In this document: positions 1 through 8,460 of the stretch, in pieces
How the letters are laid out: each line of letters opens with the position of its first letter
Numbering within the stretch: position 1 is the stretch's first letter
Origin: an uncultured Saprospiraceae bacterium
GTDB taxonomy: Bacteria > Bacteroidota > Bacteroidia > Chitinophagales > Saprospiraceae
Direction: 5' to 3'
Length of the DNA stretch: 64,000 nt
NCBI GenBank assembly: GCA_937951685.1
Contig: CALFBG010000176.1
Location: 1 to 64,000 of the forward strand
Position numbers and translations under genes: made by a program
Notes under the pieces: model-generated
What the model was told of the DNA's origin: nothing
Seen by the model: only the letters and a program-made list of their open reading frames with translations
The model's database searches: none

Positions 1-313
1 TTTTGTTTTAATAAAAAATAATAGTGTTAAGTACCAATACAAATTATCTTACTTATTAACTTGCATCATCTTTCGATCAGTCTCTTCGTTACTCAAAGCC
101 TTCCTAAGCAAAGGCTTAGGGCGGTTTTCGTGCCTCAATACTGATCAAAATCTAACACAATTTAATGGCAAATTAATTTTGTCTTAGTACTTAGCGTTTT
201 TTTATTAAACAATTTCTTTGTGTATCTTAAAGATTGATTTTCTCTGATAATGCTCAAGCGTTGGTGCTTTGATTTAAATCTGTTTTTTGCTTTGATGATA
301 AATTGCTTGTAAA
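1..313. other. Intergenic region with nested inverted repeats, left edge
   Basis: No coding region is visible here. The stretch contains an inner hairpin (CCTAAGC at 103-109 with GCTTAGG at 114-120), an outer pairing (GATCAGT at 75-81 with ACTGATC at 140-146) and a 43-base segment at 152-194 that recurs at 38542-38584. No consensus TAnnTTTG promoter element is clear before the gene that starts at 314. The gene to the left lies outside the window, so part of this may be its terminator region. Confidence 0.5.
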
Positions 314-847
314 ATGGTCTCAATAAAAACTCAAAAAAAAGGAATTATACTTTTAGGCAGTGCTAACAGTCGAGGAGAAACTTTTCAAGTAGCTCATCAT
401 GTAAGCCTTGCGACGGGATTTCCAATCATCGATTTGAAAACAAAGTCGATTGGTGCTTTTGACTACGAATTTAAAAATCAGGGAGATGATTTTCTTCCAT
501 TGATTAAAGCGATCGTAGCCAACTACGAGTTGATTGTCTTTGCCACGCCCGTCTATTGGTACACAATGAGCGGCATCCTAAAAACCTTTTTTGATCGCCT
601 GTCGGATTGTTTAATGATTGAAAAAGCAACGGGAAGGAAGTTGCGCGGGATGGAAATGGCCGTACTGAGTTGTGGTGCAGATCGGGAATTAAAAGCGGGA
701 TTTCATATGCCCTTTCGGGAAACAGCAAATTACCTTGGAATGCCATACCTCGGGGAGGTACACACTTGGCTAGAAAAAGAAAAAATTCCTGCGAGCGTCG
801 AAAACAACTTGCAGGAATTCCTCAAACAGATTTGTTCGAAAACTTGA
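314..847 (+). CDS. NAD(P)H-dependent FMN reductase / flavodoxin-fold oxidoreductase
   Basis: A cytoplasmic 177-residue protein of the flavodoxin-like NAD(P)H-dependent oxidoreductase group, expected to bind FMN and reduce quinones, azo compounds or flavin. What shows this: an N-terminal beta strand followed by a phosphate-binding loop GSANSRG at residues 15-21, and the characteristic ATPVYWYTMSG segment at residues 77-87 that packs against the flavin ring in this family. Its length fits the family (170-200 residues). It stands alone on the plus strand and converges with the S41 protease, only 3 bases separating the two stop codons. The physiological substrate cannot be told from sequence. Confidence 0.8.
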   Translation: MVSIKTQKKGIILLGSANSRGETFQVAHHVSLATGFPIIDLKTKSIGAFDYEFKNQGDDFLPLIKAIVANYELIVFATPVYWYTMSGILKTFFDRLSDCLMIEKATGRKLRGMEMAVLSCGADRELKAGFHMPFRETANYLGMPYLGEVHTWLEKEKIPASVENNLQEFLKQICSKT

Positions 848-850
848 AGC

Positions 851-2065
851 TTAAAATCCTTTCGCAATATATTCCTGTACTTGCTCAATCCAACTTCGTT
901 CATAATCTAAATAAACCAAGGGCGTGATTCCTTGCGATTCAATTGGTAAATACTTCTTATGTTTCTTCGAAGTCAATACGGCGATATACTTTTCGCAAGG
1001 TAAATTAAAAATGCTGTTTTTGATTTCAAACGCAGCCGTACCATTCGTACGATCGCCGAAAGTAACACAACGATCAGAAAGTTTGGTTATTTTCATGGTG
1101 AAATGCTCTGCGTTACTGGCCATCGTGTGATTGGTCAGAACGTAAACGCTATTTTTCTTGAGGTACTTTTTAAGTATTTTTAGGAGGATATTAGAGTTGC
1201 GTGCTCCGCCGCCAGGATTGTCTCTTAGATCGAGGATTAGGTGTTTTTTCGTTAAACTATTTTCCAAAGTTTTATAAAAAGCTTCCGCTTCTGCGAGTTT
1301 GGGGTAAAAGGAATTGAAACTGCCTACTTTCAAATAGCTGATTTCATCCGTCAATTCAAGGCGGTAAAAGCTAGTATCAGGGTAAGGCGATTTTGAGAAA
1401 TTGAGCATGGCTTTGTCTTTTTTCCAACCCAAAGTTAAAAATCGTCCTTGGCTAATGCGCTCGTTAAATGAGATTAATCGTTTATTGCTATACTTGGCGC
1501 CAAAGCCCAAAAGATAATCGTTTCCGTAAGGTAAAAAACGATAGATCAATTCGCCAACTTGCCAAATCGAAGCATCCGTTTTAAGAATAATTGCTCGGTA
1601 TGCATCGGCGTCTTTTTCCCGATAAACGGCAATTTCTAGTCCTTCTCTACCATAATAAATGCCTTCTTTGTCTTTTAAAGGCTTCGTCGCTAGGCTTTCC
1701 CGCAAACTTTCCAGTTCCGACATTGGCTTTTCTAAAAGATTGGTCGCAACTGCCTCGGTGGAATCAAGCACGCCATAAATTTTAGCGTGATTATCATTTA
1801 AAGGGTGAAGCATTCGATTCATCAAACTAAAACATTCATAGTTGGTTTGTACGGTTGGTAATGCTGTTAAGACCTTTTGATAACTTGCCGTATACTCTTT
1901 TTTGTTCATTTTGTAAACGGGCATCTGCTTAATTTTTTCGTGTAGAAAATTGATGTCCGTCGTACAATCACAAGTGCTGCTTTGCGCAGTAATAGTTACA
2001 TTGCTGAGGCAACATAAAAATAATCCAATAACTTTTATCCATTGTATGGTCATAGAAAAGAGCAT
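851..2065 (-). CDS. Secreted S41-family (C-terminal processing type) peptidase
   Basis: A 404-residue exported protein with an S41 tail-specific/tricorn-type protease core. An N-terminal hydrophobic segment (residues 9-28) looks like a signal peptide; translation could also begin at Met5. Two family landmarks are visible: LILDLRDNPGG at residues 276-286, the strand and loop that form the oxyanion side in S41 enzymes, and TMASNAEHF at residues 314-322, where Ser317 occupies the nucleophile position. A later GDRTNGTAA at residues 337-345 corresponds to the downstream conserved loop. No PDZ domain is obvious. DNHAKIYG at residues 91-98 matches the conserved N-terminal segment seen in Bacteroidota S41 proteins. 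It probably acts in the periplasm or at the cell surface on an unknown substrate. Confidence 0.82.
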   Translation of the reverse strand: MLFSMTIQWIKVIGLFLCCLSNVTITAQSSTCDCTTDINFLHEKIKQMPVYKMNKKEYTASYQKVLTALPTVQTNYECFSLMNRMLHPLNDNHAKIYGVLDSTEAVATNLLEKPMSELESLRESLATKPLKDKEGIYYGREGLEIAVYREKDADAYRAIILKTDASIWQVGELIYRFLPYGNDYLLGFGAKYSNKRLISFNERISQGRFLTLGWKKDKAMLNFSKSPYPDTSFYRLELTDEISYLKVGSFNSFYPKLAEAEAFYKTLENSLTKKHLILDLRDNPGGGARNSNILLKILKKYLKKNSVYVLTNHTMASNAEHFTMKITKLSDRCVTFGDRTNGTAAFEIKNSIFNLPCEKYIAVLTSKKHKKYLPIESQGITPLVYLDYERSWIEQVQEYIAKGF

Positions 2066-2230
2066 TTTACGGTCGGTAAAAGACCAATGATGAGTAGGTT
2101 TATATATTAATATGGCTAATTCAAAGTGCGCTGTAGCGAAGACTTTGAGTCATTTTGTAGTGATATTGTAGTTGGAAAACAAAGCAAACCATAGAAGGTT
2201 CAATGAGTTACAGGGTATACTTACACCCGC

Positions 2231-4324
2231 TCAACTTAGCGATTGAAGCCATTCGACTTGGTCCATGCGTTTGATGTAAAAATAAGTTTCTAGCTGCGAG
2301 CGAACCATTAGATTCGGGTCGCCCGTGACGTATTTGTTGCTCATGGCTTCGTCGATAATTCTGGATTTGACATTGTCGCGTAGTTGAATGTCGATAAAGT
2401 CTTTGATGATTTTTCGGCAAGCTGGATTGTAGATTGGGAAAATGGTTTCAATGCGATAACTTAGGTTTCGCACCATCCAATCGGCAGAAGAGAGGTAGAT
2501 TTTTTCGCGACCATTATTGTGAAAAATAAAAATACGTGCGTGTTCCAAAAAGCGATCTACGATACTGATCACTCGAATATTTTCGCTAAAACCTTTAATC
2601 CCGGGCACCAAAGAACAAAGCCCTCGAATGATCAGTTGAATGTTAACGCCTGCGCCACTGGCTTCGTAGAGTTTTTCAATCATCTTCTGGTCCTGCAAGC
2701 TATTCATTTTTAAAATGATGGCTGCCGGTTTTCCCGCTTTGGCATTTTTAATTTCTTGATTGATGCACTTATTCAGGTCTTTTCGAAGATTGAACTGTCC
2801 AACTAACAAATGCTTGAAATCTTCTTGGGGCACTTTAATGGTTTCCAAAAAAGTAAATACTCGATTCGCCTCCAAAGTAATCCGTGGATCAACGGTAAAA
2901 AATCCAAAGTCACTATAAATCTTTGCGGTGTCTTCGTGAAAATTTCCGGTACTCATATAAGCGTATATCTTATTTTTCTCTCGTTCGGTTCGAATGACAA
3001 TGGCTAATTTTGAGTGTACCTTAACGCCCGGTAAGCTGTAATGTACCTTAACGCCGGCTTGTTCCAAACGCTCGCCCCAAGCTAGATTGGCTTCTTCGTC
3101 AAAACGTGCTTTTACTTCGATAAACACGGTTACTAGTTTTCCTACTTTGACAGCGTCCATCAAAGCTTTCATGATTCGAGATTTCTTGGCTACTCGGTAC
3201 TGAATGACTTTAATGTGCGTAACGTTGGGATCTTTTGCCGCATCTTCAAAATAACGGATAACGGATTCGTAGGAATGGTAAGGCACGTGAATCAGATGGT
3301 CGCGTTGCCGAATAGCCGTGAAAATGTTCTTCGCATTTTCCAATGGTGGATACGGAATTGGCGGCATTGGCGTATTCTTTAAATGCTGCAAATTAAAATC
3401 TGGAAATTGGAAAAAATCAAAATTGTTATGATAGCGTCCTTCCGGTAATAAGTCGAAATCTTCTAATTCAAAAGTATTGATCAAATACGCTAGCAAAGAC
3501 TTCGGCATGGTTCGGTCGTACACAAAACGAGAGGCAGGACCAACGTGCCGTTTCAGCAAACTTTTCTTGATTTTTTTAATCAAATCTCCTGAAAATTCAT
3601 CGTCGATGTACAACTCTGCATCCCGTGTTAATTTTAAGGAGTAGGTATTTTCAATCGTGTAACCCGGAAATAACCACAAGGCACTATGTCTTACAACGTC
3701 ATCGAGCAAAATGATTTCTTTAATTTTAGGATCGCTAGAAGGCAATAAGATAAAACGATCCAAGTGATCTGAGGGAATTTTAACTACTGCGTAGCGATCG
3801 AGTTCCCCCGAATCAGAATCTTCGTCCTTAGATTTCAAATCTAAGGCGAGATACAAGGCCGCGTTATTAAGGAAAGGACGGATTTTGTTTTTGATTAAAA
3901 CTACAGGTTGTACAAAGGGGAGGAGCTTATCTTGAAAAAAGTTTTCTACAAATTCGACTTGCTCTTGGCTAAGGTCTTTCCGTTTGAGGAGATAGATGTT
4001 ATTCTCACGGAGCTCGTTGAGGATTTGATTTTCAAAAATATCACTAAATTCTTCTTGCTGGCGATTAAGAATATCGTGCAATTGATCCAATAAGCTAACG
4101 GGATCAAAGTCCAATTGCTTCCGCGTTTTTTTTCCCACCCGCACCAAATGTCGAATATTAGCCACTCGTACCCTGAAAAATTCATCAAGATTGCTACTGT
4201 AAATAGCCAAAAATTTAATCCTTTCCATCAAAGGTACACTAGGATCTTTAGCTTCCTGTAGGACGCGATAGTTAAAAGATAACCAACTGATATCTCGGTG
4301 AACGTAAGGGAATTTTGTCTCCAT
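2231..4324 (-). CDS. ppk1: Polyphosphate kinase 1
   Basis: Makes inorganic polyphosphate from the gamma phosphate of ATP, reversibly. The 697 residues match the usual PPK1 length, and the order of domains is recognisable: an N-terminal helical domain (FPYVHRDISWLSFNYRVLQEA begins at residue 5), a head domain, and two phospholipase-D-like catalytic domains. His437 in VKVHSKLAIV corresponds to the phosphorylated histidine (His435 in Escherichia coli), and STGNFHEDTAKIYSDFG at residues 458-474 is a strongly conserved PPK1 block. It lies 27 bases downstream of the DUF72 gene on the same strand, so the two are probably cotranscribed. No exopolyphosphatase gene is adjacent. Confidence 0.96.
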   Translation of the reverse strand: METKFPYVHRDISWLSFNYRVLQEAKDPSVPLMERIKFLAIYSSNLDEFFRVRVANIRHLVRVGKKTRKQLDFDPVSLLDQLHDILNRQQEEFSDIFENQILNELRENNIYLLKRKDLSQEQVEFVENFFQDKLLPFVQPVVLIKNKIRPFLNNAALYLALDLKSKDEDSDSGELDRYAVVKIPSDHLDRFILLPSSDPKIKEIILLDDVVRHSALWLFPGYTIENTYSLKLTRDAELYIDDEFSGDLIKKIKKSLLKRHVGPASRFVYDRTMPKSLLAYLINTFELEDFDLLPEGRYHNNFDFFQFPDFNLQHLKNTPMPPIPYPPLENAKNIFTAIRQRDHLIHVPYHSYESVIRYFEDAAKDPNVTHIKVIQYRVAKKSRIMKALMDAVKVGKLVTVFIEVKARFDEEANLAWGERLEQAGVKVHYSLPGVKVHSKLAIVIRTEREKNKIYAYMSTGNFHEDTAKIYSDFGFFTVDPRITLEANRVFTFLETIKVPQEDFKHLLVGQFNLRKDLNKCINQEIKNAKAGKPAAIILKMNSLQDQKMIEKLYEASGAGVNIQLIIRGLCSLVPGIKGFSENIRVISIVDRFLEHARIFIFHNNGREKIYLSSADWMVRNLSYRIETIFPIYNPACRKIIKDFIDIQLRDNVKSRIIDEAMSNKYVTGDPNLMVRSQLETYFYIKRMDQVEWLQSLS

Positions 4325-4351
4325 TAGGGTAATAAATTTTCAAAAGAATGC

Positions 4352-5266
4352 TTAAAATAAACTCATTTGCTGCGGTTCATTGTTGTCTAAATTAGGACCT
4401 CTAACGATCACTTCACAATGTTGTTGCAACTGCTCATATACGTACAATGCCAATTCTGGCGCTAATATATTGTCTGGTTCGTGTGGAAAAAAGTAAACTT
4501 CTTGTAAGCCTTGCGCAAACCAAGTTTTTAGGCGTTGCACCCAAGCATCAATGCGCGTATAATCACTCGGCACTAAACCATTGCCTACAAACCGAATCAT
4601 CGTGCGTTGCGTCGTTAGTTGTTGATGCAAAACATCGCGTCTGCCAGCAACGTCCGTAATCACTGCCGTTACACCTTGCTCTTCCAATAGTCCAAAAAGC
4701 GCTTGCTGTGTGGCTTCGTCTTTAAACCAATCCTCGTGTCGGACTTCCACGGCGAGGGGAATGTGATCCGGAAAACTTTGCAGAAAGTGCTTTAAAATCG
4801 TTAAGCGATCGGGCGCAAAGTAAGGTGGCAGTTGCATAAAGCAACAACCTAGTTTTTCTTTTAACCCTTGGATCGAATCACAAAAATGGAGTAAGTTGCC
4901 CGAGCCGTACGCAAAGTTTGTCCGGTGGCTAATCGACTGCGGAATCTTTGGACAAAACTTGAAGTCCGGAGCCGCTTCTTGATACCATTTATCAATCGTT
5001 GCTTGGTCAGGCGTACGGTAATGCGTCGTATTGAGCTCGATGGTGTTAAATTGCTTGCTGTATTGTTTGAGGTAGTCTTTGGTTTTAGTCCCTTTTGGGT
5101 AAACGGTACCGATCCATTCTTTCATGCTCCAGCCAGTACAGCCAATATAAACTTTGGGTAAACTTTCACTCGGGCGAAGCTGAGCAAGAAAATCGGTATT
5201 GCGAGGAGGATCATCGGGTAAATCGAAGTTGATTTGATCAAGATGTGCTACTTTACCGAATTTCAT
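4352..5266 (-). CDS. DUF72 family protein (YecE-like)
   Basis: A 304-residue DUF72 protein, a TIM-barrel-like family of unknown biochemical function. Family signatures: YIGCTGWSMKEWIGTVYPKG near residues 40-60, the FNTIELNTTHYRTP block, FCPKIPQSISHR and the C-terminal VYFFPHEPDNILAPELA. The chain is a little longer than many homologues because of about 35 extra N-terminal residues before the first barrel strand. It is the first gene of a probable two-gene unit with polyphosphate kinase. No function should be inferred from that pairing alone. Confidence 0.85.
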   Translation of the reverse strand: MKFGKVAHLDQINFDLPDDPPRNTDFLAQLRPSESLPKVYIGCTGWSMKEWIGTVYPKGTKTKDYLKQYSKQFNTIELNTTHYRTPDQATIDKWYQEAAPDFKFCPKIPQSISHRTNFAYGSGNLLHFCDSIQGLKEKLGCCFMQLPPYFAPDRLTILKHFLQSFPDHIPLAVEVRHEDWFKDEATQQALFGLLEEQGVTAVITDVAGRRDVLHQQLTTQRTMIRFVGNGLVPSDYTRIDAWVQRLKTWFAQGLQEVYFFPHEPDNILAPELALYVYEQLQQHCEVIVRGPNLDNNEPQQMSLF

Positions 5267-5436
5267 GTGGAACTACCTTTTTTAAGTGGCTAATTATTTT
5301 GCAAGATAGGGGCTAAGACAATTTGAATGGTCATTGAATTGCCTTAGTGTTTATCTAGTGCAAAGAAGTCATTTTTATGACCAATCTACACTTGCAATAA
5401 TAGGGAATTTTTCGACTTATTTCCTAATTTCGCAGC

Positions 5437-6570
5437 ATGTTAAGTCTGGATTCTAAAATAAACAACAAATTAAGTCTGCGTCGAGCAAAAGATAGCTTTC
5501 GGTCACTGGTCGATTACGGTTCCGCAAGGATTGATTTTTGTTCTAACGACTACCTTGGTTTTGCTCGAAATGCTGACTTAAAACGTCGGATTCACGAGCG
5601 TTTGGAAGCGGATATACCGCCAATTGGTGCGACGGGTTCTCGCTTGATTTCTGGTAATAGCCATTTTTGTGAAGCATTGGAAGCGAAGATTGCGGAGTTT
5701 CATGAGGCAGCGGCAGGCTTGATTTTTAATTCGGGTTACGATGCTAACTTGGGTTTGTTGGCTTGTTTAAGCGATCGAAACGATACCATTATCTACGATG
5801 AATTGGCACACGCGTCCATTCGAGATGGGATTCGGCTGTCTCGAAGTAAGGCTTTTTCTTTTCGTCATAATGATTTGTCTGATCTCGAAAAAAAATTACA
5901 ACACGCAAAAGAAGGCGCGCGAATTATTGTGGTAGAAAGTATCTATTCGATGGATGGCGATCAAGCGCCTTTATTGGAAATCCATCAAATCGCAGAGCAA
6001 TACGGAGCAGCTTTGATCGTAGATGAAGCGCACGCAACGGGCGTAGTCGGTCCACAAGGCAAAGGTTTGGTGGTGGAACTGGGCTTGACGCAAAAAGTGT
6101 TTGCTCGGATTCATACTTTCGGAAAAGCATTAGGTTGCCACGGTGCAATCGTGTTGGGGAATGATAATCTACGGAATTATCTGATTAATTATGCCCGTTC
6201 TTTTATTTATACGACGGCCTTACCTTGGGATAGTTTAATCGCGATCGACGAAGCGTATCAGTTACTTGCACACACGCAAGCTCAGCAGCAGTTAGTCGAA
6301 CTACAAGCACATTTTAAAAAAGTGATTCCGCCAGCTATTTTAGCAAATTTTATTCCGGCGGAAAGTCCTATAAAATCTTTACTCATTCCGGGAAATCAAG
6401 CCGCCAAAAAATTAGCGCAAAGCTTTGCGCAACAAGGGATTGCCATCAAAGCAATTCTCGCGCCTACCGTTCCTGCCGGACAAGAGCGTTTGCGGATTTG
6501 TTTGCACAGTTTTAATACTCTGGCAGAAATCAATACCTTAGCGGAAATTTTGAACCAAGAATTATGTTAA
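5437..6570 (+). CDS. bioF: 8-amino-7-oxononanoate synthase
   Basis: Condenses pimeloyl thioester with L-alanine to give 8-amino-7-oxononanoate, using pyridoxal phosphate. The 377-residue protein shows the alpha-oxoamine synthase landmarks: the glycine-rich IGATGSRLISGN at residues 63-74, ESIYSMDGD at 167-175, DEAHATGVVG at 196-205 and the HTFGKALGCHGA block with the cofactor lysine at Lys230. It opens a five-gene biotin operon; its stop overlaps the start of bioD by 7 bases. The ATG at 5437 directly follows TAATTTCG at 5425-5432, a near match to the Bacteroidota -7 element, so a very short leader is possible but unproven. Confidence 0.95.
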   Translation: MLSLDSKINNKLSLRRAKDSFRSLVDYGSARIDFCSNDYLGFARNADLKRRIHERLEADIPPIGATGSRLISGNSHFCEALEAKIAEFHEAAAGLIFNSGYDANLGLLACLSDRNDTIIYDELAHASIRDGIRLSRSKAFSFRHNDLSDLEKKLQHAKEGARIIVVESIYSMDGDQAPLLEIHQIAEQYGAALIVDEAHATGVVGPQGKGLVVELGLTQKVFARIHTFGKALGCHGAIVLGNDNLRNYLINYARSFIYTTALPWDSLIAIDEAYQLLAHTQAQQQLVELQAHFKKVIPPAILANFIPAESPIKSLLIPGNQAAKKLAQSFAQQGIAIKAILAPTVPAGQERLRICLHSFNTLAEINTLAEILNQELC

Positions 6571-7184
6571 AAAAGAAAGATCAATTTTTTGTCACCGGTA
6601 TTGATACCGAAGTGGGGAAGACGGTTGTCTCCGCCATTTTGGTGGAAGCGCTCGGTGCAGATTACTGGAAACCAATCCAGTGTGGAGATTTAGAACATAC
6701 TGACGCTAACAAAGTAAGGGATTTAATCAGTCATCCAACGACTACTTTTTTCCCCGAACGTTATTTGCTACAAGCGCCGATGTCTCCCCACGCTGCCGCC
6801 GCCAAAGAAGGTGTTGAGTTGTCTCTTGGTGATTTTGTACCACCAATTACCCAAAATCCATTGATTATCGAAGGCGCAGGCGGTTTGATGGTGCCATTCA
6901 ACGAAAAAGACTGCATGATTGATTTGATGGAAAAATTAAATTTCCCCGTCATTTTAGTTTCTAAAATATACCTTGGGAGCATCAATCATACCTTACTAAG
7001 TATTGAAGCCCTGAAACGACGGGCAATCGAGATCAAAGGGATTATTTTTGTTGGGGAGGAACACCCAACTACCGAAGAGATTATTGCACAACAGGGACAA
7101 GTACCCATTCTAGGGCGCATTGATTGGTTGGCGGAACTTAATCCAAATTCCATTAAAAAAGCTGCTCAAAACATTCAATTATGA
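6564..7184 (+). CDS. bioD: ATP-dependent dethiobiotin synthetase
   Basis: Closes the ureido ring of dethiobiotin from 7,8-diaminononanoate, CO2 and ATP. The P-loop variant GIDTEVGKT is at residues 12-20, and IIEGAGGLMVPF follows near residue 100, both diagnostic of BioD. At 206 residues it is normal in size. The start overlaps the end of bioF by 7 bases and its stop overlaps bioA by 4 bases, which indicates translational coupling inside the biotin operon. Confidence 0.94.
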   Translation: MLKKKDQFFVTGIDTEVGKTVVSAILVEALGADYWKPIQCGDLEHTDANKVRDLISHPTTTFFPERYLLQAPMSPHAAAAKEGVELSLGDFVPPITQNPLIIEGAGGLMVPFNEKDCMIDLMEKLNFPVILVSKIYLGSINHTLLSIEALKRRAIEIKGIIFVGEEHPTTEEIIAQQGQVPILGRIDWLAELNPNSIKKAAQNIQL

Positions 7185-8458
7185 GTTTATCCTTATTAGA
7201 AAAAGATCGCCGCTACATCTGGCATCCGTATACACAAATGCTAACCGCTCCAGCACCGCTACCAATTGTAAGAGCGAAAGATACCTTGCTTTACGATGAT
7301 CAAGGCAATGCGTACATTGATGCCGTTGCTTCTTGGTGGGTGAATCCACACGGGCACGCCAAAGAATACATTGCTAAAAAAGTGTTGGCACAAATGCTCG
7401 AACTAGAACACGTGATTTTCGCAGGTTTTACGCATCGACCTGCCGTAGAATTGGCGGAACGATTATTAAAGGTATTGCCTTCCAATCAATCCAAAGTCTT
7501 TTTCTCTGATAATGGTTCTACTGCGGTAGAAATCGGAATCAAAATGGCCATTCAGTATTTTCATAATCTCGGTAAACCACGGTCGCGCTTAATTGCTTTT
7601 GATCACGGCTTTCACGGAGAAACTTTTGGGGCAATGTCGGCAAGTGGTGATCTTTCCCTCAATAATCCTTTCAAAAAACAACTCTTTTCGGTTGATCGTA
7701 TTCCTGTTCCCGTTCCAGGGAAAGAAGCGGAGAGTATTCAAGCGTTAAAAAAAGCTTTGGCGGGGGGAGATGTGTATGCATTTTTGTTTGAACCATTGGT
7801 TTTAGGCGCGGGTGGAATGTTGATGTACGAACCGGAAGTGCTAGATGAGCTGATTACCATTTGTCATGAAAATGATGTGCTTTGCATCGCAGATGAAGTA
7901 ATGACGGGTTTTGGTAGAACGGGCAAGTTGTTTGCTTGTAATTACTTGAAAACTTCCCCCGATATTATGTGCCTCTCCAAATGTTTGACGGGGGGCACTT
8001 TGCCGATGGCAACTACGATTTGTACCCAAGATATTTTTGATGCTTTCCTATCGGAAGATAAATACAAAACTTTTTTTCATGGACATTCGTATACGGCTAA
8101 TCCGGTCGGTTGCGCAGCAGCTTTGGCCAGCTTAGATTTATTTGAAGATCCGGCTTGTTGGGAACAAATTAGAATGATCGAAGCCAGTCATAAAAAATAC
8201 CAAGAAAAAATCAAAGATCATCCTCGCTTACGAGCGATTCGACAACGAGGAACGATCTTAGCCTTAGAGTTCAGCTCCCCCGAAGACACTTCTTATTTCA
8301 ATGAAATTCGGGATCAATTGTATGATTTCTTTTTGAAAAATGGTGTACTTTTACGCCCTTTGGGTAACGTTATTTATATTATGCCGCCGTATTGCATTAC
8401 GAAAGAGCAACTCAACAAAGTATATCAATTAATCAAACAGGCACTAGATCAATTTTAG
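7181..8458 (+). CDS. bioA: Adenosylmethionine-8-amino-7-oxononanoate aminotransferase
   Basis: Transfers the amino group of S-adenosylmethionine to 8-amino-7-oxononanoate to make 7,8-diaminononanoate. It is a class III aminotransferase of 425 residues. The early RYIWHPYTQM at residues 11-20 is a BioA signature that separates it from ornithine and GABA aminotransferases. SDNGSTAVEIGIKMA at 109-123 binds the cofactor phosphate, ADEVMTGFGRTG at 237-248 holds the pyridine-binding aspartate, and Lys267 in CLSKCLTGG is the Schiff-base lysine. It overlaps bioD by 4 bases and is followed after 2 bases by the ketoacyl synthase gene. Confidence 0.95.
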   Translation: MSLSLLEKDRRYIWHPYTQMLTAPAPLPIVRAKDTLLYDDQGNAYIDAVASWWVNPHGHAKEYIAKKVLAQMLELEHVIFAGFTHRPAVELAERLLKVLPSNQSKVFFSDNGSTAVEIGIKMAIQYFHNLGKPRSRLIAFDHGFHGETFGAMSASGDLSLNNPFKKQLFSVDRIPVPVPGKEAESIQALKKALAGGDVYAFLFEPLVLGAGGMLMYEPEVLDELITICHENDVLCIADEVMTGFGRTGKLFACNYLKTSPDIMCLSKCLTGGTLPMATTICTQDIFDAFLSEDKYKTFFHGHSYTANPVGCAAALASLDLFEDPACWEQIRMIEASHKKYQEKIKDHPRLRAIRQRGTILALEFSSPEDTSYFNEIRDQLYDFFLKNGVLLRPLGNVIYIMPPYCITKEQLNKVYQLIKQALDQF

Positions 8459-8460
8459 GA

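Noticed and set aside
5267-5436. BirA operator or riboswitch before the biotin operon
   Set aside because: I looked for a TTGTAAACC-type palindrome and for structured leader motifs and found none.
8392-8460. N-terminal extension of the ketoacyl synthase into bioA
   Set aside because: The 23 extra residues overlap bioA, resemble no ketoacyl synthase N-terminus, and the ATG at 8461 is 2 bases after the bioA stop.
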